NCBI GenBank assembly: GCA_017412765.1 | Contig: JAFPWN010000036.1 | Span: 1 to 59,562, forward strand | Length of the DNA: 59,562 nucleotides | Source: Oscillospiraceae bacterium | GTDB lineage: Bacteria; Bacillota; Clostridia; Oscillospirales; Oscillospiraceae | Direction of reading: 5' to 3' | In this document: positions 41,541 through 48,328 of the stretch, piece after piece | Layout: every line of letters begins with the position of its first letter | How positions within the stretch are numbered: position 1 is the first letter of the stretch | The notes under the pieces: model-generated | What the model saw: only the letters and a program-made list of their open reading frames with translations | The model's database searches: none | Told to the model about the DNA's origin: nothing | Translations under genes and position numbers: made by a program

Positions 41541-42830
41541 TCAGATCAGCGATTCGATGCCGAGAAAGCCGCGAACACGGCGGCCGGAGCCGATGTAGAT
41601 GTTGTTCGTAGCCTCGAGATTGTAAACCTTTTCGTTTTCATGCAGAAACAGGCTGACGCTTCGCTCGCTCAGCGGGTGAAAAGAATTATCCTCGCACCAG
41701 AGCTTGTACGCAGCGTACAGATCCTTCGTGCTGATCTCACCATCAGCCTTTAGCCGGATGTAACCCTCAGACGCCATGAATTCCACGAGGTTATTTCCGT
41801 CGCTCACAACAGAGTCGATATTTTTACGAGCCTTGCTGCTAATGGTGAAAGCATAGTTATTTGCAATCAGCCGCTTTAACCCCTCGAGGCACCAAAGAAA
41901 TATTTCGTCTCGCTCAGAAATCAGCTTCTCCGAGAGATTCGGATCGTCAGCGCGGTCTTTATCTCTTGGCTTCGTGGTGAGAATGATCTGCCTGCGAAAG
42001 AAGCCGTCGCTGCGGTCGTAGAGCGCTTTAAGTGAACCGTTCCCGAAGCCGAGAAAACGCACGTACAGCTCAGCCTGATAGCTCTGCTGGCACTTGCGCT
42101 CCAGATCCATCGGAAGCTCAGCCGTTATGAGCGATTTGATGTAGTTCGTCTGCGGCAAGCCCTCGGTTTTCATATCGTCGTCAATCATAACGAGAGCGTG
42201 TTCCAAGTCGGCTCTTGCGAAGCGGTTTGTTTCGACCTTGTTGATGTTGCCGTTCACGGCGTTCTCACCGAGAAGTGAGCGCATTACGACGCCGATACGG
42301 CTCTTGCCCTCGCCGCCGCGACCTATTAGCATCAGCATTTTTTGTGCCTTGGTCGTCGGTATGAGGCAGTAGCCCATATACTCCTGCAAAGTCGGTATAT
42401 CTTCTGCATCTAACAGGTCATCGAGAAAGCTGAGCCAGCGGTTCGGAGCTCTTGCGTTGTGATTGTAGACTACCGGCAGTCTGTTTCGGCAAAATACCTT
42501 GCTGAGAGTGAAAGTGCCGTCAAGACTGAGCGTGCCGTTTTCGATGTGTATGCGGTCGGTTTCTATCGGAAGATCGTCAACGTAAGCCTCAGAACGAAGG
42601 ACTTCGAGAAGATTATCTACCTTTTTGGCAACGCCGGTCTTTATGACCGGCTTTAACATTTCATAGATTTCCTCTTTCAGCTCGCGCTCGTCAGATACGC
42701 GCTTGTCTATCGTAAAGAAAGTGCCGCGCATACAGACCATCGGATGGTCGGCGAGAAAGCTCTTGCAGAAGCTTACCTCGTCCACTCCCTTTCCGTCGAA
42801 CCACGGTGCGGCTGAGTTGTTTCCTTCCAA
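41541..42830 (-). CDS. Phage/plasmid-type SF3 helicase (primase C-terminal family)
   Basis: A 429-residue protein of the D5/P4 alpha-type replication family. The P-loop is LMLIGRGGEGKS near residue 165, the Walker B acidic stretch is VMIDDDMK, and motif C-like residues FGNGSLKALYD follow, with an arginine-rich RRQIILTT segment. A C-terminal winged helix begins near EISTKDLYAAYKLW. It probably unwinds the element origin during excised replication; no primase active site is seen in the N-terminal 130 residues. It starts at TTG 42830 behind GGAGG and overlaps the relaxase fragment by 58 bases. Confidence 0.8.
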   Translation of the reverse strand: MEGNNSAAPWFDGKGVDEVSFCKSFLADHPMVCMRGTFFTIDKRVSDERELKEEIYEMLKPVIKTGVAKKVDNLLEVLRSEAYVDDLPIETDRIHIENGTLSLDGTFTLSKVFCRNRLPVVYNHNARAPNRWLSFLDDLLDAEDIPTLQEYMGYCLIPTTKAQKMLMLIGRGGEGKSRIGVVMRSLLGENAVNGNINKVETNRFARADLEHALVMIDDDMKTEGLPQTNYIKSLITAELPMDLERKCQQSYQAELYVRFLGFGNGSLKALYDRSDGFFRRQIILTTKPRDKDRADDPNLSEKLISERDEIFLWCLEGLKRLIANNYAFTISSKARKNIDSVVSDGNNLVEFMASEGYIRLKADGEISTKDLYAAYKLWCEDNSFHPLSERSVSLFLHENEKVYNLEATNNIYIGSGRRVRGFLGIESLI

Positions 42831-43831
42831 TCGTTTTCCTCCTTTCCCAAGTATTTTTCCTGCTCGTCCAAGAGCCGTTCAAGCTCCTCGCGTGTTTTGG
42901 CTGAGCGATTGATGATGTCATCGCAAAGCCCCATTTGCTTTCGAAGCTTGGCAAGCTCCTTTGTAAGGGCGGCAATTTGCTCCTTCATAGATTCAGCTTC
43001 GTCAACATTTCCATTTCTGTTTAGTTTTCTGACAAGAATGTGAAGCTCCTTGCGCATATCGTAAAGCTCGCTCATCTTGTCTTTCACGCTCTTCTGAAAA
43101 GCGAAAAGATCCTCGTGGGTTTCGATGTTATTCTTGCCCATCAGCCTTGTTTCTGCGTCGATGCGGTCAAGCCTTATTAAATCCTCACGCAAATGCTGAG
43201 ATACCCGCGTTGCCGCAAGCGGATGCTTCTCGATGATATGCAGCTCGTAGCAGTAGCGGATGTACATACGATAAAGGCTTGAGTGCTTCATATAAAACGG
43301 CGGCGGGTTATCTCTGCGATACTCCTGAATAATGCGTTCTTCCTTGTTGAAATACTCATGCTTTGGATAGCCGTTCCTCCATACTCTTCGATCTATGGTG
43401 TCGAGATCGTAGCCTCTGCCGAGCTTGTGAAAGCGGAAGAAGCCTTTTGCTCCCGGCGGCTTAAGGCTTGGATATGAGAGCCATTTTCCGTCCTGCGTGT
43501 AAAGCTTCAGTTCATAGCCCAGGCTTTCAAGGTTTTCGTAGAAGTTTTCTGTAGTCAAGCTTCCCTTTATTGCGTTATCTATGTCCTTGCGGATCATACC
43601 TCTCAAGGTGGGCTTGCGCTCGTATACGCTCTTTCTCCGGCGAGAATACGACCGCACCTGCGTCAAACGTTTTTTAGCTTGACGGATTTGCCCCTCTTGT
43701 GATATGGTAGAAGAAACGGTAGCATTTCCTCCGTCACGACGAGTCCGTGTAGGCGTGGCGGCAGTAGCGCCGGAAGAGTCGTGTACCTCTCCGGTTGCAT
43801 ATGCTGCCGTTCTTTGCTTTTCGTTTATCAT
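42773..43831 (-). CDS. C-terminal part of a relaxase/mobilisation protein
   Basis: A 352-residue protein that matches the distal half of clostridial MobA-type relaxases: KPTLRGMIRKDIDNAI, ELKLYTQDGKWLSYPSLKPP and GAKGFFRFHKLGRGYDLD are hallmark segments. A long coiled coil follows (about 245-325). The N-terminal nuclease domain, with its catalytic Tyr and His triad, is missing; instead the first 50 residues are low-complexity Thr/Ala/Arg. The relaxase start is present as a relic at 43978-44019. It cannot nick DNA by itself, though it may retain a role in replication or DNA binding. Confidence 0.75.
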   Translation of the reverse strand: MINEKQRTAAYATGEVHDSSGATAATPTRTRRDGGNATVSSTISQEGQIRQAKKRLTQVRSYSRRRKSVYERKPTLRGMIRKDIDNAIKGSLTTENFYENLESLGYELKLYTQDGKWLSYPSLKPPGAKGFFRFHKLGRGYDLDTIDRRVWRNGYPKHEYFNKEERIIQEYRRDNPPPFYMKHSSLYRMYIRYCYELHIIEKHPLAATRVSQHLREDLIRLDRIDAETRLMGKNNIETHEDLFAFQKSVKDKMSELYDMRKELHILVRKLNRNGNVDEAESMKEQIAALTKELAKLRKQMGLCDDIINRSAKTREELERLLDEQEKYLGKEENDWKETTQPHRGSTEREWTR

Positions 43832-43839
43832 CCAGCGCT

Positions 43840-43868
43840 TGACAGATTTCGTTGGAGCGTGATATATT
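43840..43868 (+). promoter_or_regulatory. Promoter of the rod RNA
   Basis: TTGACA (43840-43845), 17-bp spacer, TATATT (43863-43868), pointing opposite to the mobilisation genes. Confidence 0.6.
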
Positions 43869-43875
43869 ACCTATA

Positions 43876-43963
43876 GAGAAAGCGTATTCGGTATGCGGAG
43901 AGATGTTGGCTGTGCAGAATTATCTGTCATAGCCCTCCGGGAACCTACGCTCTCTCTTTTTTT
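43876..43963 (+). ncRNA. Candidate 88-nt rod-shaped RNA in the relaxase gap
   Basis: The predicted start coincides with the first base of an 11-bp stem (GAGAAAGCGTA 43876-43886 with TACGCTCTCTC 43946-43956). Inward follow CGGAG/CTCCG, GGCTGTG/CATAGCC and CAGA/TCTG helices separated by internal loops. Seven T residues follow the last paired base. The whole molecule is thus one elongated hairpin from start to terminator. It is antisense to the interval between mobC and the relaxase fragment. It may be an antisense regulator of the mobilisation or replication mRNA. No known RNA family recognised. Confidence 0.55.
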
Positions 43964-43977
43964 CACTATATTTTTCT

Positions 43978-44019
43978 CTAATGCCCATATTTAATTGGCC
44001 ATAATGCAGTTACCGCCAT
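43978..44019 (-). pseudogene. Relic of the relaxase N-terminus
   Basis: One base after the mobC stop, a 13-codon frame reads MAVTALWPIKYGH and stops. MAVT-LWPIK is a common beginning of relaxases that follow mobC, and GGAGG lies six bases upstream in the mobC end. This is most likely the true relaxase start, cut off by a deletion that joined it to unrelated sequence. Confidence 0.65.
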
Positions 44020-44020
44020 A

Positions 44021-44338
44021 TTACGCCTCCATAGAATAGGCTTCGACAATGAGCCGGGTTGCGTTTCTCAGCTCGTCAAGGTCCTTGCGTAAAAGCGGAG
44101 CGTCAATGAAGCCGGTGGAATTAGCACGTTTCTGCACCTCGTTCACGTTGGCTCCGATCCGCCGCAGCTCACGCAGCATACTCCGCACGTCGGCAGAAGG
44201 CGCTTCCTTGACTTCCGCTCCGTTCAATATGCGCCTGCAAAACTCCTCTCGGGATAGCTGTGTACGCTTCGCCTTTGCGGTAAGTGTACGCAGTTCCTCG
44301 CTAGTAAAGCGGATGATCATAGCTTTAGTTCTTTTCAA
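44021..44338 (-). CDS. mobC: MobC-family relaxosome protein
   Basis: A 105-residue protein with an N-terminal ribbon-helix-helix-like region (MIIRFTSEELRTLTAKAK) and the C-terminal MobC segment LRELRRIGANVNEVQKRAN. MobC helps the relaxase open DNA at oriT. It starts at TTG 44338 behind GGAGG. Its presence with a broken relaxase suggests a formerly mobilisable element. Confidence 0.88.
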   Translation of the reverse strand: MKRTKAMIIRFTSEELRTLTAKAKRTQLSREEFCRRILNGAEVKEAPSADVRSMLRELRRIGANVNEVQKRANSTGFIDAPLLRKDLDELRNATRLIVEAYSMEA

Positions 44339-44459
44339 AATATTCCTCCTTTCCTCGGGGTCATAGGGGCGGAAGCCCCTGCCAAGCGGTCAAGTGATAG
44401 CACTCGGCGTTGCTTGTCAAGATAGTAAAAAGTACGTCTTATGTGATAATGCTCACCTC

Positions 44460-44832
44460 CTTCTTCTGAACCATATTCAGATAAAATGTTCCGAGGATCG
44501 TACAGATGTACGCTTGTACGGAGGATTTGCAATTCCTTTTATATGTGCTATTTGTCCTCTCACCCCCCCCGCAAACTCGGGACTCATATGGTGCTCGGTT
44601 GCGATCCGATAACATAGGACTTTCACCTCCGCCGGGAACACCGCCGGCCGCCATCGCTTCGATGACGGAAGTATCATTATTCCCCCACACCTGTCATTGC
44701 CGCCACCGGTTGCTGTCCGGCTTTCGATGTCTAAGCTTGATCGCTCGCTTCCTTTCAGAAGGTCCTGGCGCGCCTACATCCACAGCTCGAGGTGCGGGTT
44801 TTTCCCATATGAGTGATATTCAATTTTCAAGG
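44460..44832. repeat. Long direct repeat, copy 1
   Basis: Begins near CTTCTTCTGAACCATATTC and ends near TTTTCAAGGTGC. It matches 45342-45727 over nearly its full length with scattered substitutions and small indels, including a shortened C run and extra bases before the GTAC site in copy 2. Confidence 0.85.
44500..44521. repeat. GTAC triplet site, copy 2
   Basis: GTACAGATGTACGCTTGTAC followed by GGAGGATTTGCAATTCC. The downstream part is a near palindrome. Confidence 0.7.
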
Positions 44833-45221
44833 TGCGTAGATCCCCTCAAGTGGTAGATCACGGGAAAGCCAAAAATATAAGGCTTCGGAGAAAAAACATT
44901 TCTATGGCATCAAAATTGATGCCACTCGACTAAAACCCGCTTTCGTCTTAGCTTTTTGGCGCCAAAACGGAGCCAACTCCCGGTGCTCTCTCGAATCTGG
45001 CGCCAAAACGGAGCCAATCTCTCACAAAATCTCCTCCCACACTCCTACCGCAACCTTCGAGCCTCCAAAACGACATTTATTTTCACAATTTCTTGAAACC
45101 ATTTTGGAGCGTCCTATTTGCCGGTAAAGGGGGCCTGTATCTGCTCGGCCTCTTCATTCCCTTACAGCAACATGAATGGTCAAAAGACGACATCTTATTT
45201 CTCTCTTTTTGAAAAACTTTC

Positions 45222-45339
45222 TCTACTCCTGTACCGCACGGTTTTGAGGCAAAAAGTAAACACCGGGCTGAAAATTTCCTTCTACTCCTGTACCGCAACA
45301 TCCAAAGCAAAATAGTAAACACGGCATCGAAACTTTTTC
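45222..45339. repeat. Tandem pair of about 60-bp units
   Basis: TCTACTCCTGTACCGCA occurs at 45222-45238 and 45281-45297, each followed 33 bases from its start by AGTAAACAC (45255, 45314) and ending in TTTCCT. The two units abut. This resembles iterons more than a CRISPR, since the spacers are themselves related. Confidence 0.65.
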
Positions 45340-45341
45340 CT

Positions 45342-45727
45342 CTTTCTTCTGAACCATATTCAGATAAAATGTTCCTGCAGATTACACCCACGTACAGATG
45401 TACGCTTGTACGGAGGATTTGCAATTTCTTTTATATATGCTATTTGTCCTCTCACGCCCCGCATACTCGGGACTCATATGGTGCTCGGTTGCGATCCGAT
45501 AACATAGGATTCTCACCTCCGCCGGGAACACCGCCGGCCGCCATCGCTCTGATGACGGAAGTATCATTATTCCCCCCACATCTGTCGTTGCCGCCACCGG
45601 TTGCTGTCCGGCTTGCGATGTCTAAGCTTTATCGCTCGCTTCCTTACGGAAGGTCTCGGCGCGCCTACATCCACAGCTCGAGGTGCGGGTTTTTCCCATA
45701 TGAGTGATATTCTATTTTCAAGGTGCT
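45342..45727. repeat. Long direct repeat, copy 2
   Basis: Second copy of the 44460-44832 block. The two copies are about 880 bp apart and could recombine to delete the intervening DNA. Confidence 0.85.
45392..45413. repeat. GTAC triplet site, copy 3
   Basis: Same GTACAGATGTACGCTTGTAC core as copy 2, followed by GGAGGATTTGCAATTTC. Confidence 0.7.
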
Positions 45728-45989
45728 TTTGAAACTCGAATGAGCTTCCACATACGACCCATCGAGAAGGTACAAAGTGTGACCGATTTTGCAAAACTTT
45801 TTCACTTTTGTAATTGTGCTCAAAATGAAGCGCGGATTTTTGTGCAATTTTTCTCGTTGATGAAATACCCCTCTATTAACTAGCCCGTGAGAAAGGCCAA
45901 AAACGGACAATTTTTTGAAACTTTTTAATTTTTGTAGAGAAGCACAATTTCGATCACCTTATTTTGTTCAGATTGCCGTCATCGGTACG

Positions 45990-46024
45990 GTACAGATGTA
46001 CGTATGTACGGGGGATTTGCAAAT
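45990..46024. repeat. GTAC triplet site, copy 4
   Basis: GTACAGATGTACGTATGTAC followed by GGGGGATTTGCAAATCC, whose GGATTTGCAAATCC is a perfect 14-bp palindrome. A fourth GTAC lies just upstream at 45985. This copy is outside the long direct repeat, so the site is conserved for itself. Confidence 0.7.
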
Positions 46025-46123
46025 CCTTATATATCTGTATTTCAGAAAGGTGCCCTCAACTTTCTTATCTTTTCTGCGACATAGATAATAAAAAATAAAG
46101 TGGCAAAAAACTTGCCACTTTTA

Positions 46124-46163
46124 GAAAAAATATGAGCTCTTTCCGTTTTTGCCGGAAAGGGCT
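46124..46163 (-). terminator. Terminator of the SLOG gene
   Basis: On the minus strand GAGCCCTTTCCGG/CGGAAAGAGCTC is followed by ATATTTTTTCT. A second hairpin, GTGGCAA/TTGCCAC (46101-46123), lies beyond. Confidence 0.75.
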
Positions 46164-46171
46164 CGATGTAT

Positions 46172-46642
46172 TTAGTTGGCAGTCAGTAGATTCAGATATT
46201 GTTTTCCGGTTTTCTTAGCGTATTGCATCGCCCTCCATGCGCCGCCATAGCTATGCGCTACATAGAATACGCAAAGATTTGATCGTTCGATCATGCTTTT
46301 ATTTCGTATGGTGATAGCATTCTTCGGATGGGAGTTTGCAGCGGCTTCACAAATTTCAATGCTGTCATAGTATCGCTCATATGCTTGCAGATTGTGTTCA
46401 ATTTCAGCCGATTTATATGGCAAAATGAGTGAGAGAGAGCAGTTGTCTGCGTCAAGACGTCGCTTAACGCGATGAAACGCAGAGGAAACGATCTGATCAT
46501 AATCGCCATCCTGTCCGACAAGAAAATCCACATATTCTCGCTCGCGGATAAGGCTTTCAATTACAGCTTCTGTTCGCTTGTCAGCAAGGTCAAAGTCCAC
46601 AATACTTCTGTGCCCGAAGAAGCTTACCGTGTAGATCTGCAA
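46172..46642 (-). CDS. SLOG-superfamily nucleotide-binding protein
   Basis: A 156-residue protein starting LQIYTVSFFGHRSIVDF, with FLVGQDGDYDQIVSSA and, near the C-terminus, VFYVAHSYGGAWRAMQYAKKTGK. These are the strand-loop motifs of the SLOG (DprA/LOG-like, DUF1273-type) Rossmann family, proposed to bind or process nucleotide ligands. TTG 46642 behind GGGAG is favoured because the upstream extension would overlap the operator and promoter. It is divergently transcribed from an XRE regulator, a typical arrangement on such elements; a signalling role is possible but unproven. Confidence 0.7.
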   Translation of the reverse strand: MQIYTVSFFGHRSIVDFDLADKRTEAVIESLIREREYVDFLVGQDGDYDQIVSSAFHRVKRRLDADNCSLSLILPYKSAEIEHNLQAYERYYDSIEICEAAANSHPKNAITIRNKSMIERSNLCVFYVAHSYGGAWRAMQYAKKTGKQYLNLLTAN

Positions 46643-46670
46643 AATAGTTCGCTCCCGTTTTGAAACACTA

Positions 46671-46690
46671 ATACCAACAATCGTTGGTAT
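46671..46690. promoter_or_regulatory. Operator-like palindrome
   Basis: ATACCAACAATCGTTGGTAT has perfect 8-bp arms around a 4-bp centre. It lies at the predicted transcription start of the SLOG gene and next to the XRE gene, so it is a likely binding site for that regulator. Confidence 0.6.
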
Positions 46691-46697
46691 ATAAATG

Positions 46698-46726
46698 ATT
46701 GTAATCATCCATAATGTCATTGTCAA
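46698..46726 (-). promoter_or_regulatory. Promoter of the SLOG gene
   Basis: Minus-strand TTGACA (46726-46721), 17-bp spacer, TACAAT (46703-46698). Confidence 0.75.
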
Positions 46727-46750
46727 GAACGAACATTTGTGGGTGATAAA

Positions 46751-46975
46751 ATGAGAGAAAAACTATCTGAACGTTTGAAGGAATGCAGAAAAGAGGCAGG
46801 TCTCACTCAGTGGGAGGTTGCCGTCTACTGCGACATAACTGAGAAGACATACCAGAATTACGAGCTTATGACGCGCGAGCCGAAGATTGAAATTCTCATG
46901 CGCATTGCGGACAAGTTCGGTGTGTCGATAGATTATCTCGTGGGCAGAACGAATGTTAAAGATGTGAATAGATAA
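46751..46975 (+). CDS. XRE-family transcriptional regulator
   Basis: A 74-residue Cro/CI-type helix-turn-helix protein: LSERLKECRKEAGLTQWEVA, then EKTYQNYELMTREPKIEILM, ending with FGVSIDYLVGRT. ATG 46751 is preferred to the GTG 12 bases upstream as it begins the HTH domain directly and has GGGTGAT in front. It probably controls the divergent SLOG gene and itself through the palindrome at 46671. Confidence 0.9.
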   Translation: MREKLSERLKECRKEAGLTQWEVAVYCDITEKTYQNYELMTREPKIEILMRIADKFGVSIDYLVGRTNVKDVNR

Positions 46976-47045
46976 GAAATTGCACAATGATTTATTAAGC
47001 CATCGCCTCGAACAGAGGAGATGGCTCAAGTCGTTTATCAGGAAA

Positions 47046-47100
47046 TTCTATTTCGCATTTTTAAAAATTCGTTGATTTTGCGAAATAGAAACTGTATAAT
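47046..47100 (+). promoter_or_regulatory. Inverted repeat and promoter of the DUF4143 ATPase gene
   Basis: TTCTATTTCGCA (47046-47057) and TGCGAAATAGAA (47079-47090) form a 12-bp perfect inverted repeat with a 21-bp spacer. TTGATT (47072-47077), 17 bp and TATAAT (47095-47100) make a promoter overlapped by the right arm, so binding of a protein here would block transcription. An almost identical 35-bp core lies outside the element at 59285-59319. Confidence 0.65.
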
Positions 47101-47119
47101 AGATGCGAGGTGATATGCT

Positions 47120-48313
47120 ATGAGGCTTATCGAGCGAGATTTCTATCTGAATGAGCTGAAAGAAGTGATGGGGACTCCGGATATTAAGGTGATTACCGGT
47201 GTACGACGCAGCGGAAAGTCCAAGCTGATGGAATCTTTTATTGACTATGTTCGCCGGAATGATCCGTCTGCTAACATCATCCATATTAATTTCAATCTGA
47301 ACGAAAATGAAGGCTTAATGGAGTATCATGCGCTGAATGCTTATATTCAGGATGCCTATATTCCGGGGAAGAACAATTTTGTTTTTATTGACGAGGTTCA
47401 GATGTGCACGGGCTTTGAAAGAGCTATTAACAGCCTTCACGCCACTGAGAAATATGATATTTATATCACCGGCTCAAATGCTTTTCTCATGAGCAGCGAT
47501 CTTGCTACGCTCTTTGTTGGGCGCACCTTTGAGATCGAAGTTTTCCCTTTCTCATTTAAGGAGTTTATGCAGTATTACGAGCTAAGCGATCAATACTCTG
47601 CTTTCAAACAATATATTCAAGAGGGCGGTATGTCCGGATCGTATCTTTACAAGACGCCAGAATCAAAATATGACTATATTGCCGATGTGTTTAATACTCT
47701 TATAGTCCGCGATATTCAGCAAAAATATAAGCTTCGCAATAAGTCGTTGATGGAGCGGCTTTGCGATTTTCTGATTGATAATATTTCAAATCAGACTTCC
47801 ACGCGAAGTGTTGCGGCAGCCTTCACAAGCGAACAAGTGAAAACAAACGACCGCACGATCAGCACATATATCAAGTATCTCTGCAACGCGTTTGCGTTCT
47901 ATAAGGTGAGACGATATGATATTCAGGGCAAACGTTATCTTGCCTCAAATGATAAGTATTATCTATGCGACCACTCTTTCAAATATGCTAAGCTCGGTAC
48001 AAAAAACGCCGACTATGGCAGAATGATTGAAAATATCGTTGCTATTGAGCTTCTTCGCAGAGGCTATGAGCTGTATGCCGGAGTTCTATATAAAAAGGAA
48101 ATCGATTTTGTGGCAATTAAGCGCGGCGAAAAGACATATATACAGGTTGCAAACAGTATTGATGGCCCTGATACGTTTGAACGTGAGGTTGATCCTCTGC
48201 TGAAAATTAAGGATGCATATCCTAAGATGATACTCGCACGCACAAGACAGGAAGCGTATCAGTATGAAGGCGTTCAAATTGTGGACGTTGCTGATTGGCT
48301 GGCTATGAATTAA
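47120..48313 (+). CDS. AAA ATPase with DUF4143 domain
   Basis: A 397-residue protein with P-loop TGVRRSGKSKLM near residue 27, Walker B FVFIDEVQ and sensor YITGSNAFL, then a DUF4143 winged-helix region and a C-terminal PD-(D/E)XK-like fold (EIDFVAIKRGEKTYIQV). Such ATPases are common in Clostridia and Bacteroidetes, occur next to mobile DNA, and have no proven role. It lies 15 bases before hsdR and could be the first gene of the defence operon, placing the island under the inverted-repeat promoter. Confidence 0.85.
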   Translation: MRLIERDFYLNELKEVMGTPDIKVITGVRRSGKSKLMESFIDYVRRNDPSANIIHINFNLNENEGLMEYHALNAYIQDAYIPGKNNFVFIDEVQMCTGFERAINSLHATEKYDIYITGSNAFLMSSDLATLFVGRTFEIEVFPFSFKEFMQYYELSDQYSAFKQYIQEGGMSGSYLYKTPESKYDYIADVFNTLIVRDIQQKYKLRNKSLMERLCDFLIDNISNQTSTRSVAAAFTSEQVKTNDRTISTYIKYLCNAFAFYKVRRYDIQGKRYLASNDKYYLCDHSFKYAKLGTKNADYGRMIENIVAIELLRRGYELYAGVLYKKEIDFVAIKRGEKTYIQVANSIDGPDTFEREVDPLLKIKDAYPKMILARTRQEAYQYEGVQIVDVADWLAMN

Positions 48314-48328
48314 TACCGAGGTGGTAGT

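Larger units (their letters stand above)
44339..46132. other. Repeat-rich non-coding region, possible origin/oriT
   Basis: About 1.8 kb without a supportable gene. It contains a 370-bp block present twice (44460-44832 and 45342-45727), three of the four GTAC triplet sites, two copies of TGGCGCCAAAACGGAGCCAA (44957-44976, 44998-45017), a tandem pair of about 60-bp units (from 45222 and 45281), and several hairpins, e.g. AGGGGC/GCCCCT near 44364. Its location upstream of mobC fits oriT or a replication origin. Open frames within the duplicated blocks differ in frame between copies and are not convincing genes. Confidence 0.6.

Noticed and set aside
45222-45339. Possible CRISPR array
   Set aside because: Only two units, the intervening sequences are themselves related, and no cas genes are present; a tandem repeat is the better description.
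44439-45707. Open frames in both copies of the duplicated block (for example on the minus strand at 44439-44690 and 45382-45597)
   Set aside because: Equivalent peptides fall in different frames in the two copies because of indels, and start and stop positions are not kept, so coding is unlikely.
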